This document shows, in pieces, positions 1-6,632 of a DNA stretch of 7,964 bases (position 1 is its first letter; the number at the start of each line of letters is the position of its first letter). The stretch covers positions 1 to 7,964 of the forward strand of contig CAZWNO010000157.1 of the NCBI GenBank assembly GCA_964635845.1. The letters run 5' to 3'. The notes beneath the pieces are model-generated. The model searched no databases and was not told the DNA's origin. It was given only the letters and a program-made list of their open reading frames with translations. The translations under genes were made by a program, and so were the position numbers. This DNA is from SZUA-365 sp964635845. Lineage in GTDB: Bacteria > Bacteroidota > Ignavibacteria > SZUA-365.

Positions 1-459
1 CGCGCCAAGGAATGCACCATTGCCGCGGCAAAAATCGTGCTCGACGCGGCGGTGATCGGCATTCTCACGACGTTCTCGATGTGGCTGCTCGATGTTCCGA
101 ATTTCCTGCTCATCGGTCTCGTCGCGGCAATCGCCAACCTCGTGCCGTACCTGGGACCGCCCACCGCGGCGCTGGTCGCGAGCACTATTTCCGTCATCAC
201 GCTCGGGACCTTCGCGCAGGTGCCCGTCATCCTCGTGACCTTCACCCTGATCCGCCTGTTCGACGATTCCGTGGTGCAGCCGCTGACGATCTCACAGAGC
301 GTCAAGATGCATCCATTGACCATCATCTTCGCGATTCTCATCGGGGGACAGCTGTTCGGCATCCTCGGCATGCTCTTCGCCGTTCCCATCGCGGGCGTCG
401 TCAAGGTGGTCGCCTCGGAAGTGTATTTCGGCCTCCAGCGATACCGGGCGGTGTACTGA
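1..459 (+). CDS. AI-2E family transporter (UPF0118/PerM-like), C-terminal part, 5' truncated
   Basis: The frame is open from the first base of the window, so the gene starts upstream; 152 codons and a TGA stop are visible. The protein is strongly hydrophobic. It carries the family's characteristic PYLGP motif (visible residues 49-53), then a segment with VVQP (91-94) and a conserved block from KMHPL to FAVPIAG (102-131), followed by a short cytosolic tail. About four to five membrane segments are in view. Members are polytopic inner-membrane proteins. Named examples have been linked to autoinducer-2 export, Na+/H+ antiport or membrane integrity, so family membership does not fix the substrate. 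The first in-frame ATG falls too late in the family fold to be the start, supporting truncation by the window edge. rlmD begins one base after the stop, suggesting co-transcription; I see no functional link between the two. Confidence 0.9.
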   Translation, partial: RAKECTIAAAKIVLDAAVIGILTTFSMWLLDVPNFLLIGLVAAIANLVPYLGPPTAALVASTISVITLGTFAQVPVILVTFTLIRLFDDSVVQPLTISQSVKMHPLTIIFAILIGGQLFGILGMLFAVPIAGVVKVVASEVYFGLQRYRAVY

Positions 460-460
460 C

Positions 461-1900
461 ATGACGACGGAACTTCCCATCGAAGCAACGCCGCTGCAGC
501 GCGGCTCGACCGTCGTGCTCGAGATCGAGAAGGCGGCGTTCGAAGGCCGCTGTGTCGCGCACCACGGAGAACTCGTCATGTTCGTCGACGGCGCCGTGCC
601 CGGCGACCGCGTACGCGTGACGATATTCAAAAAGAAAAAACAGTACGCTGAAGCCCGCGTCGAGGAAGTGCTCGTTCCTTCTCCGCACCGGGTCGATCCG
701 GCCTGCGCGCATTTCGGCGTCTGCGGCGGCTGCAAGTGGCAGCACATGCATTACGACGAGCAGCTGCGGTGGAAGCGCGAGCATGTGGTGGATGCCTTCG
801 AGCGCATCGGCGGACTCGAGGGTGTCGCCGTTCGGGAGACGCTCCCCGCGGTGAGTCCCTTCTGGTACCGCAACAAGATGGAGTATTCGTTCGGCGAAAT
901 GCGCTGGCTTCTGCCCGACGAACTCGGCGCGGTCACGCGCGATGCGGAACTGTTCGTCCTCGGTCTTCACGTGCCGAAACGGTACGATCGCATCCTCCAC
1001 ATCGACGCCTGCCATCTCGAATCTCCCGAGAGTAACCGCATCCTCAACGCCACGCGCGACTTCTTCACCGTGCGCGGCGTCCCTTCATTCTCCACGCGCA
1101 CGCAGACCGGCGATCTCCGCCATCTCGTCATCCGCGAGGGCAAGCACACTGGAGAACGCATGGTCTATCTCGTGACCTCGCGGCGCATGGATGAAGAGAT
1201 GCGCGACTACGCGGCGCTGCTGCGCGACGAGGAGTTCGGGGTCAGCACCCTCGTGCAGGGAGTGACACAGCGGCGGTCCACCGTTGCCGTCGGCGAACAG
1301 GACATCGTCCGCTTCGGGGATGGCAGCATCCGCGAACAGCTCGGACCGAACGCCTTCCGCATCTCGCCCACTTCGTTTTTCCAGACCAACACCCTGCAGG
1401 CGGAGCGGCTGTATGCGCTCGCGGAGCAGGCCGCCGCGCTGAAAGCGGATGATGTCGTGTGGGACCTCTACTGCGGAACCGGCACGATCTCACTCTCCAT
1501 CGCGCGCGACGTCAGGCAGGTTGTGGGTGTGGAGCTGAACGAATCGGCGATCCGCGACGCGGAGATGAACGCCGCGGAAAACGGACTTCGCAATACGAAA
1601 TTCGTCTGCGCCGACATCGTGGACTTTCTCGCACCCGGCGCCGACCGCGACGTCCCCGCTCCCGACGTAATCATCACCGATCCTCCGCGCGCGGGCATGC
1701 ACGCGAAAGTCGTGGATGCGATCGGGAAATCCGGTGCCGGACGGCTGGTATACGTGAGCTGCAATCCTGCGACCAGCGCGCGCGACTGCGCGATGCTGCG
1801 CGAGCACGGGTACGTCATCGAGCACATCACTCCCGTGGACATGTTTCCGCACACCTATCACATCGAATGCGTGATCGGCCTGCGGAAGAATCAGGGATAG
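461..1900 (+). CDS. rlmD: 23S rRNA (uracil-C5)-methyltransferase, RlmD/RumA type
   Basis: This 479-residue TrmA-family enzyme transfers a methyl group from S-adenosylmethionine to C5 of a uridine in 23S rRNA, typically U1939. An N-terminal TRAM-like RNA-binding region spans about residues 12-72. Cysteines C82, C88 and C91 (CX5CGGC) and a later one, probably C184, match the [4Fe-4S] ligands of this family. The FFQTN block (306-310) precedes the Rossmann SAM-binding loop DLYCGTGT (335-342), with VELN at 357-360. The motif ITDPPRAG (405-412) is followed by the catalytic nucleophile C434 in YVSCNP, and E469 in HIEC is the expected general base. All key residues are present, so it should be active. 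The ATG lies one base beyond the upstream stop; only a weak purine-rich stretch precedes it, suggesting translational coupling. A dual-target RlmCD-like activity (U747 and U1939) cannot be excluded. The gene converges with the minus-strand potassium cluster, with 6 bp between stops. Confidence 0.93.
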   Translation: MTTELPIEATPLQRGSTVVLEIEKAAFEGRCVAHHGELVMFVDGAVPGDRVRVTIFKKKKQYAEARVEEVLVPSPHRVDPACAHFGVCGGCKWQHMHYDEQLRWKREHVVDAFERIGGLEGVAVRETLPAVSPFWYRNKMEYSFGEMRWLLPDELGAVTRDAELFVLGLHVPKRYDRILHIDACHLESPESNRILNATRDFFTVRGVPSFSTRTQTGDLRHLVIREGKHTGERMVYLVTSRRMDEEMRDYAALLRDEEFGVSTLVQGVTQRRSTVAVGEQDIVRFGDGSIREQLGPNAFRISPTSFFQTNTLQAERLYALAEQAAALKADDVVWDLYCGTGTISLSIARDVRQVVGVELNESAIRDAEMNAAENGLRNTKFVCADIVDFLAPGADRDVPAPDVIITDPPRAGMHAKVVDAIGKSGAGRLVYVSCNPATSARDCAMLREHGYVIEHITPVDMFPHTYHIECVIGLRKNQG

Positions 1901-1906
1901 GGAATA

Positions 1907-2614
1907 TCAGATCTGTTTTTCCATCATGCCGATGAGCAGGTACTGCTCCGCCGGAAGCGGATGCAGCAGGCATGTGGCGTGGAGAATCCTCTCGGCCGCT
2001 CCCCGGAACGCACAGATGATGGGGACGGTCGAACCGCTCGTCCCTGTGTCATCGCCGCCGCCGCCGTCACGCCCTGCCATCGCGGAGAGAATCCGGCATG
2101 CGGTCGCTTCATCGGTGAGAAGGCTGCGCAGATTCAGGTGGCGCAGTTCATCCGGAGTGTAGCCAAGCCTCGCCGCCGTGTCGATGTCGCAGCCGTGCAC
2201 GTTGAGATGCGCGTCGATGCGCAGGACCAGCGGCCTCGGAAGAGGTCCGGCCGCATCGCGCTCGAGCCGCTGCCGCATGCTGAGGAGCAGGCGCGCAACT
2301 TCCTCCGTCCCGGCTTTCGGAAGGATTTCGCCCAGGCGTTCCGATGCCTTGCGCTCCCGCAGCAGCGATGCGGCGCGGTCCAGCGGAATGGCGACCGACC
2401 CGGCGGTCCACAGCGCGAGCAGGCCGACGATGCCGATCAGCGCGAGCAGGGCGGGGACGAGGATGATGGGTGAACGGAGGAGAAACAGGGCGATCCCCTC
2501 GGCGAACATGTAATCGACGAGGATGACCGCGGCGACGAAGCAGAGCAGCACGACGAGCAGGTGCGAGAGAAAAATGCGATGGAACAGGGCGGGGTAACTG
2601 CGGGCATCTCTCAT
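1907..2614 (-). CDS. Small membrane HAMP-PAS protein without an output domain, third gene of the Ktr cluster
   Basis: I do not recognise a named family for this 235-residue protein. Two hydrophobic helices are clear, at about residues 17-39 and 48-70. They are joined by a loop of only about eight residues, so there is almost no extracytoplasmic domain. Residues 71-121 resemble a HAMP linker: a conserved-position Pro (P77), a helix, a connector, then an EEVARL-type second helix. Residues 128-232 look like a PAS domain, with the LGYTPDEL motif (150-157) and a final strand pair ending in LLIGMMEK. A Gly/Asp-rich stretch (184-193) interrupts the PAS. This is the input half of a typical sensor kinase, but no HisKA, HATPase, GGDEF or methyl-accepting region follows: the protein stops and rlmD ends on the other strand 6 bp away. 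The start is well supported, one base after the ktrA stop (TAGCATG) with GAAGGA five bases upstream. A role in K+ uptake control is inferred from position only; a decayed kinase is the alternative. Confidence 0.75.
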   Translation of the reverse strand: MRDARSYPALFHRIFLSHLLVVLLCFVAAVILVDYMFAEGIALFLLRSPIILVPALLALIGIVGLLALWTAGSVAIPLDRAASLLRERKASERLGEILPKAGTEEVARLLLSMRQRLERDAAGPLPRPLVLRIDAHLNVHGCDIDTAARLGYTPDELRHLNLRSLLTDEATACRILSAMAGRDGGGGDDTGTSGSTVPIICAFRGAAERILHATCLLHPLPAEQYLLIGMMEKQI

Positions 2615-2615
2615 G

Positions 2616-3296
2616 CTATTCCTTCACCAACCGTTCGATGCTGCCGCGCGAACCCATGAGGATGAGAATGTCGTTTTTCATGATCCTCGTCTCCGGGCGC
2701 GGCACGCCGATGATGGTCTCGGTATCCTGGCCGCTGTCGGAAGCCTTCAGCTGGCGCTTGACGGTGATCAGGTTCACATCGTAATCGCGGCGCAGGTTGA
2801 GTTCCTGCAGGGTCCTGCCGACCATGAACTGCGGCGCGCGGATCTGGATGATGCTGTATTCGTCGGTCAGCGGGATGGTATCGAGAATGGTCCGGCTCAC
2901 CAGCGACACCGCGAGCCGTTCGGCGATCGCAAGATCAGGCGCGACGACGTTCTGCACGCCCACCGATTTGAAGATTCGCGTATGGATCGGGGAGGTGGAT
3001 TTCACGATAAGATTTTTACATCCGAATTCCAGCAGCAGCACGCAGGTCAGCAGCGCGCTCTCGAAGTCCTCGCCGATGGAAACGACGACACCGTCGAGAT
3101 CCTCGAGACCCTGGTTGCGCAGTGTCTTCTCGTCCGTGCTGTCGAGGCGCACAGCGTAGGCGACCTCGTCCTTGATCTCCTCGATCTTCGACATCGTATT
3201 GTCGATGGCGATGACCTCGGCTCCCTGCCGGGTGAGTTCACGTGCCAGGTTGGTGCCGAAATATCCGAGGCCGATGACGGCGAAACGCTTTACCAT
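2616..3296 (-). CDS. ktrA: KtrA/TrkA-type cytosolic RCK subunit of potassium uptake
   Basis: This 226-residue protein has the length of single-RCK KtrA, about half that of the duplicated enterobacterial TrkA. The N-terminal Rossmann RCK_N domain (about 1-135) starts with the dinucleotide-binding loop GLGYFG (9-14), and D32 ends the second strand, where the nucleotide ribose is normally bound. An RCK_C domain follows (about 137-226), with the usual pattern of small strands. In the family an octameric ring of KtrA sits under the KtrB dimer at the membrane and opens it according to the bound adenine nucleotide (ATP versus ADP, or NAD in TrkA) and sometimes c-di-AMP or divalent cations. E126 may correspond to the cation-binding Glu of Bacillus KtrA, but this is inferred by eye. 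The ATG has GGAG eight bases upstream. It lies 31 bp after ktrB and is coupled to the downstream HAMP-PAS gene, so the three genes are probably one transcript. Confidence 0.93.
   Translation of the reverse strand: MVKRFAVIGLGYFGTNLARELTRQGAEVIAIDNTMSKIEEIKDEVAYAVRLDSTDEKTLRNQGLEDLDGVVVSIGEDFESALLTCVLLLEFGCKNLIVKSTSPIHTRIFKSVGVQNVVAPDLAIAERLAVSLVSRTILDTIPLTDEYSIIQIRAPQFMVGRTLQELNLRRDYDVNLITVKRQLKASDSGQDTETIIGVPRPETRIMKNDILILMGSRGSIERLVKE
2620..2625 (-). promoter_or_regulatory. Ribosome binding site for the HAMP-PAS gene
   Basis: On the minus strand GAAGGA lies five bases before the ATG at 2614, inside the last codons of ktrA. With the one-base gap after the ktrA TAG stop, this strongly fixes the start and suggests termination-reinitiation coupling, so the small protein would be made in step with KtrA. 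Confidence 0.65.
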
Positions 3297-3304
3297 GGAG
3301 GCAT

Positions 3305-3308
3305 CTCC
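3305..3308 (-). promoter_or_regulatory. Ribosome binding site for ktrA
   Basis: On the minus strand GGAG sits eight bases before the ktrA ATG, within the 31-bp gap after ktrB. This supports the chosen start and shows that at least some genes here use Shine-Dalgarno pairing. Confidence 0.6.
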
Positions 3309-3327
3309 GGATTGCGCGAGGGTTGTT

Positions 3328-5109
3328 TCATCCCACCATGATCTGTTCGGTGGGGTAATCGAAGCGATTCAGGGGTGCGCGGCTCGTCATCGCCATGATC
3401 AGTGTGAGCGTGCCGACGCGGCCGATGAGCATGGTCAAAAGTAGCACAATCTTGCTGGCATCGGCAAGCGCGAAAGTGATGCCGCGGGTGAGTCCGACGG
3501 TACCCATCGCGGAGACGCATTCGAAGATGATGTCGAGTATGGGAAAGGGCTCGAAGTAGCTGACGGCGAAGACCGACAGCGCGAGCAGGAGGAGGCTGAA
3601 GAACAGCGCCGCTGCGGCGCGGTCGACATTGCTCTGGGGGATGCGGCGGTTGCCGATCTCGATGGAGGATTTCCCGCGAACGAGATTGATTGCCGAGAGC
3701 AGGATGAGCGTGGCAGTGGTCGTCTTGATGCCGCCGCCGGTGGAGCCGGGCGAGGCGCCGATGAACATGAGCGTCAGGAACAGCAGCGTGCTCGGCACCG
3801 CCATGGCGCCGATGTCGATCGTGTTGAATCCCGCCGTGCGCGTTGTCACGGACTGGAAAAAGGAGGCGAGGATTTTATCGCCCCAGCCGAGTCCCCGCAG
3901 GGTATTCCCGGACTCGATCACGAGGAACAGCACCGTCCCTGCCGCGAGCAGCAGGAGCGTGCTGACGATCACGACGCGCGAATGCGCGGACAGCCGCCTG
4001 CTCAGACGCCGCTGGCCGCCTGCCCACGGGCGCACGCTCACGATATTGACGATGGTGATGAAGCCGAGACCACCGAGGATGATCAGTCCCGAGATCGTCA
4101 GGTTCACCTGCACGTTGAAGGCGGAGGCGGATCCGGCGAAGTTGTCGCTGAAGAGCGAAAATCCCGCATTGCAGAAGGCGGAGACGGAGTGGAAGACCGC
4201 GCTGAACAGGCGCTGCTGCAGCGACGCGTAGATCGAGGCATCCCACGAGAAGAAGAGCAGGACGGCTCCGATCGATTCAATCATCAGCGTGACGCCCACG
4301 ATTTGCGTCAATGTGCGGCGCACCTCACCGAGGTTCTCACGACTGAGGAAATCCTGCATCAGCACGCGTTCCTTGATGCTGAGCTTCCCGCTGAACAGCG
4401 TGAAGAAAGTGGTGAAGGTCATCAATCCCAGCCCGCCGATCTGGATGAGCACCATGATGATGAATTTGCCCAGCGTGGTGAACGATGTGGCGGTGTCGAC
4501 CACGGAGAGTCCCGTCACGCACACGGCGCTGGTGGAAGTGAAAAGCGCATCCACGATCGTGATGCCCTGCGTCGTCGCGCGCGGCAGCAGCAGCGCGGCC
4601 GTGCCGGAGAGGATCACGAACACGAAGCTCGCGATGAACAGCCGGGCGGGCTGGATCTGCATCCCGGCGATGCGGCGGCTGACACGCACGGCACCAGAGA
4701 GCAGACTGAGCAGCATCACCGTCTGCGCGATGAGCACGAACAGGGCGGAGATGCCGTGCAGATGCCAACGCCGCGCCACGCCGGAAAAAAAACCCGGCAG
4801 CACGATCATGGCCGCGAGGCTGAGCAGCAGGACTCCGGTCATCGCGTACTCGAACCAGCGCTCCCGGACGTACTGGCCGCGCTCCGGGCTCATCAGCAGT
4901 TTCGCCGTCTGCGACGCGACAAAGCAGCACAGCACGGCGACATCGATGATCTCGAATGTCCGCACCGTCACGGTATCGAAGTAGAAGCCGTATTCGAGGA
5001 CCAGAGAAACCAGCACCGCGGCCGCAAGCACGAGCATGACCGTATTGATGCGTCTGCTGATTGCTGCGAAACGTGTCGTCGACTGTTGCAGGGAGCGGAG
5101 TGATGGCAT
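3328..5109 (-). CDS. ktrB: KtrB/TrkH-family K+ translocating subunit with N-terminal four-helix extension
   Basis: This 593-residue membrane protein moves K+ through a four-repeat pore. Numbering is from the ATG at 5109. The four filter glycines are visible in VTGL (198-201), NAGF (314-317), TAGF (425-428) and TVGL (537-540). The intramembrane gating loop of the third repeat is SPGSTGGGIK (453-462), and GRVG (563-566) is the conserved last-helix motif. The core starts near residue 154. In front of it lies an extension with four predicted helices (about 24-43, 50-73, 85-107, 120-142), making the protein about 140 residues longer than Bacillus KtrB. The frame stays open to a TTG at 5160, but I chose the ATG: the intervening codons look unlike the gene and contain a TATAGT promoter-like element. 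The ktrA RCK subunit follows directly, which fits a Ktr complex. The coding strand has a T8 run at residues 106-109. Confidence 0.93.
   Translation of the reverse strand: MPSLRSLQQSTTRFAAISRRINTVMLVLAAAVLVSLVLEYGFYFDTVTVRTFEIIDVAVLCCFVASQTAKLLMSPERGQYVRERWFEYAMTGVLLLSLAAMIVLPGFFSGVARRWHLHGISALFVLIAQTVMLLSLLSGAVRVSRRIAGMQIQPARLFIASFVFVILSGTAALLLPRATTQGITIVDALFTSTSAVCVTGLSVVDTATSFTTLGKFIIMVLIQIGGLGLMTFTTFFTLFSGKLSIKERVLMQDFLSRENLGEVRRTLTQIVGVTLMIESIGAVLLFFSWDASIYASLQQRLFSAVFHSVSAFCNAGFSLFSDNFAGSASAFNVQVNLTISGLIILGGLGFITIVNIVSVRPWAGGQRRLSRRLSAHSRVVIVSTLLLLAAGTVLFLVIESGNTLRGLGWGDKILASFFQSVTTRTAGFNTIDIGAMAVPSTLLFLTLMFIGASPGSTGGGIKTTTATLILLSAINLVRGKSSIEIGNRRIPQSNVDRAAAALFFSLLLLALSVFAVSYFEPFPILDIIFECVSAMGTVGLTRGITFALADASKIVLLLTMLIGRVGTLTLIMAMTSRAPLNRFDYPTEQIMVG
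4780..4798 (-). repeat. T8 homopolymer flanked by an inverted repeat inside ktrB
   Basis: The plus strand reads GCCGG, eight A, C, then CCGGC, giving a perfect 5-bp inverted repeat around a 9-base loop. On the coding (minus) strand this is a run of eight T covering the end of G106, F107, F108 and the first base of S109 of KtrB. It is the longest single-base run I noticed in this otherwise GC-rich window. The T run lies in the loop and not after the stem, so it is not an intrinsic terminator. Confidence 0.6.
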
Positions 5110-5133
5110 GGAGAATCTCGAATAACACGGCAA

Positions 5134-5160
5134 ACTATAAAAGGCGTATACACCATGCAA
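5134..5160 (-). promoter_or_regulatory. Candidate promoter of the ktrB-ktrA-HAMP/PAS cluster
   Basis: The minus strand has TATAGT at 5139-5134, five of six matches to the sigma-70 -10 box. A weak TTGCAT at 5160-5155 could be the -35, with a short 15-base spacer. Transcription would start near 5127, just upstream of the ktrB ATG at 5109 and downstream of the alternative TTG. The -35 match is poor, so an alternative sigma factor or chance is possible. Confidence 0.3.
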
Positions 5161-5177
5161 GAGGAATTCTCGTCGGG

Positions 5178-5206
5178 TTGTTTCTGGACCGGTGGGTTCG
5201 TAGTTT
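5178..5206 (+). promoter_or_regulatory. Candidate promoter of glmM
   Basis: TTGTTT (5178-5183) and TAGTTT (5201-5206) are separated by exactly 17 bases in the AT-richer divergent intergenic region. Each is only a partial match to the -35 and -10 consensus. The predicted start near 5213 would give a leader of about 43 bases to the glmM ATG and would place the alternative ATG at 5208 upstream of the transcript. Evidence is by eye only. Confidence 0.25.
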
Positions 5207-5255
5207 TATGAGACAGACGCGCTATCCATCACGTCAGCACGATAGTTATCCAACG

Positions 5256-6632
5256 ATGAACAGGCTGATCAGGAGCATCTCCGGAATTCGCGGTATCGTC
5301 GGCGAAACCCTTCTGCCGGGGACGATCGTGACCTATGTCTCCGCCTTCGCGCGCTGGTGCGGCGGAGGTCCTGTGGTGCTCGGCAGCGACGGGCGTCCGC
5401 ACGGGCGGGTGCTCACCGATCTCGCCCGCGCGACCCTGCAGTTCGCCGGCATCGACGTGATCGAGTGTGGTGTCGTTCCCACGCCCACGGTCCAGCTCAT
5501 CACCGAGCACAGTCCGGCGCGCGGCGGCATCGCGATCACCGCGAGCCACAATCCCTCGCAGTGGAACGGTCTGAAATTCCTCGGCGCCTCGGGCGTCTTC
5601 CTCGACGCGGACGAAAACGCCGCGCTGTTCACACTCGCCGATGCGGGAGAATTCCGCCACGCGGCATGGAACGCGCTGGGCGAGGTACAGCCGCGCGCCG
5701 ACGCGCTCGACGAGCACATCGCCCGCGTACTCGATACGGTGCCCGTGGACATCGACGCCATCCGGCGCCGGCATTTCCGCGTCGCGGTCGACGCCGTCAA
5801 CGCCTCCGGTTCCGTGATCGTGCCGCGGCTGCTGGATCGTCTCGGCTGCGAGGTACTGCCCGTGGCCTGCGACGGCAGCGGCGTCTTTCCGCACACACCC
5901 GAACCGCTGCCCGAGAATCTCGGCAGTCTCGGCGAGGCCGTGCGCGCGCAACATGCCGATCTCGGCATCGCGGTGGACCCGGATGCGGACCGCCTTGTCC
6001 TTTTTACGGAAGAAGGAAAACCCTTCGGCGAGGAATACTCCGTGACTACGGCGGTCGACGCCGTGCTGGGCATGATGTCCCCGCGGAAGGATCTCGCGGT
6101 CGCCGTGAACCTGTCCACCACGCGCGCGGTGGACGACGTCGCCGCGCGCTACGGCGCGACGGTGCTGCGTTCGCCCGTGGGCGAGATCAACGTCGTGAAG
6201 ACGATGCGCGAGCACGACGCCGTCATCGGCGGCGAGGGAAGCGGCGGCATCATCATGCCCGCCGTCCATGCCGGACGCGATTCCCTCGTGGGCATCGCGC
6301 TCGTGCTGCACGTCCTCGCGGTGCACGGCGGAACGGCATCGGCCTACCGGGCAACCCTTCCGCGGTACGAGATCCGCAAGTTCAAATGCAGCACCGCGGG
6401 GCTCGACACCGCGGCGGTGCTCGCGCGGACGGTCGAGGCATTCGCGGGCGAACGCATCGACACGCGCGACGGCGTGCGCATCGACTTCGCATCCGGCTGG
6501 GTGCATCTTCGCGCATCCAACACCGAACCCATCATGCGTGTGATCGCGGAAGCCGCTGAATCCGAGGCCGCCGCGGCGCTCGCGACGCAGGTCGCGGACA
6601 CGGCGTTTGCCGGTGACGTCCGCTTCCTCTGA
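5256..6632 (+). CDS. glmM: Phosphohexomutase, probably phosphoglucosamine mutase GlmM
   Basis: This 458-residue enzyme of the alpha-D-phosphohexomutase superfamily shifts phosphate between C6 and C1 of a hexose phosphate. The likely reaction is glucosamine-6-P to glucosamine-1-P, on the way to UDP-GlcNAc for peptidoglycan. Domain 1 holds the phosphoserine loop TASHNP with S97. The Mg2+ loop is DPDADR (241-246), the sugar-binding loop is GEGSGG (326-331), and the C-terminal phosphate-binding loop is RASNTEP (419-425). The opening ISGIRG and the GEG-x-GG loop resemble the form common in Bacteroidota/Chlorobiota and archaea, not the GEQSGH of classic GlmM or GEMSGH of phosphomannomutase, so the sugar specificity is uncertain. 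An in-frame ATG at 5208 would add 16 residues. I prefer 5256 because homologous sequence begins just after it, but neither start has a good Shine-Dalgarno. The gene is transcribed divergently from ktrB and lies 79 bp upstream of eno. Confidence 0.9.
   Translation: MNRLIRSISGIRGIVGETLLPGTIVTYVSAFARWCGGGPVVLGSDGRPHGRVLTDLARATLQFAGIDVIECGVVPTPTVQLITEHSPARGGIAITASHNPSQWNGLKFLGASGVFLDADENAALFTLADAGEFRHAAWNALGEVQPRADALDEHIARVLDTVPVDIDAIRRRHFRVAVDAVNASGSVIVPRLLDRLGCEVLPVACDGSGVFPHTPEPLPENLGSLGEAVRAQHADLGIAVDPDADRLVLFTEEGKPFGEEYSVTTAVDAVLGMMSPRKDLAVAVNLSTTRAVDDVAARYGATVLRSPVGEINVVKTMREHDAVIGGEGSGGIIMPAVHAGRDSLVGIALVLHVLAVHGGTASAYRATLPRYEIRKFKCSTAGLDTAAVLARTVEAFAGERIDTRDGVRIDFASGWVHLRASNTEPIMRVIAEAAESEAAAALATQVADTAFAGDVRFL

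Noticed and set aside
37..459. The first ATG-type start in the opening gene as a complete short protein
   Set aside because: The same frame is open to the window's first base and the sequence there continues the family fold; a 140-residue protein would lack most of the AI-2E family membrane helices.
629..640. A-rich run (A5-G-A6) in rlmD as a programmed frameshift site
   Set aside because: The reading phase (AAA AAA CAG) does not fit the X-XXY-YYZ slippery arrangement, and the frame is complete and conserved on both sides. It encodes a Lys run in the TRAM region, as expected for RNA binding.
1908..1920. CAGATCTG followed by T5 as an intrinsic terminator for rlmD
   Set aside because: The palindrome has no loop, so only about two base pairs could form in a hairpin, and no GC-rich stem adjoins the T run.
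3982..5103. A 373-codon plus-strand frame opposite ktrB
   Set aside because: Its composition (very rich in His, Arg, Glu, Asp, Gln) is the typical antisense image of a hydrophobic membrane protein gene in GC-rich DNA; ktrB on the other strand has clear pore motifs.
5110..5160. TTG start at 5160 giving a 17-residue longer KtrB
   Set aside because: No Shine-Dalgarno precedes it, the extra codons are AT-rich unlike the gene, and the stretch contains a promoter-like TATAGT; the ATG at 5109 is preferred.
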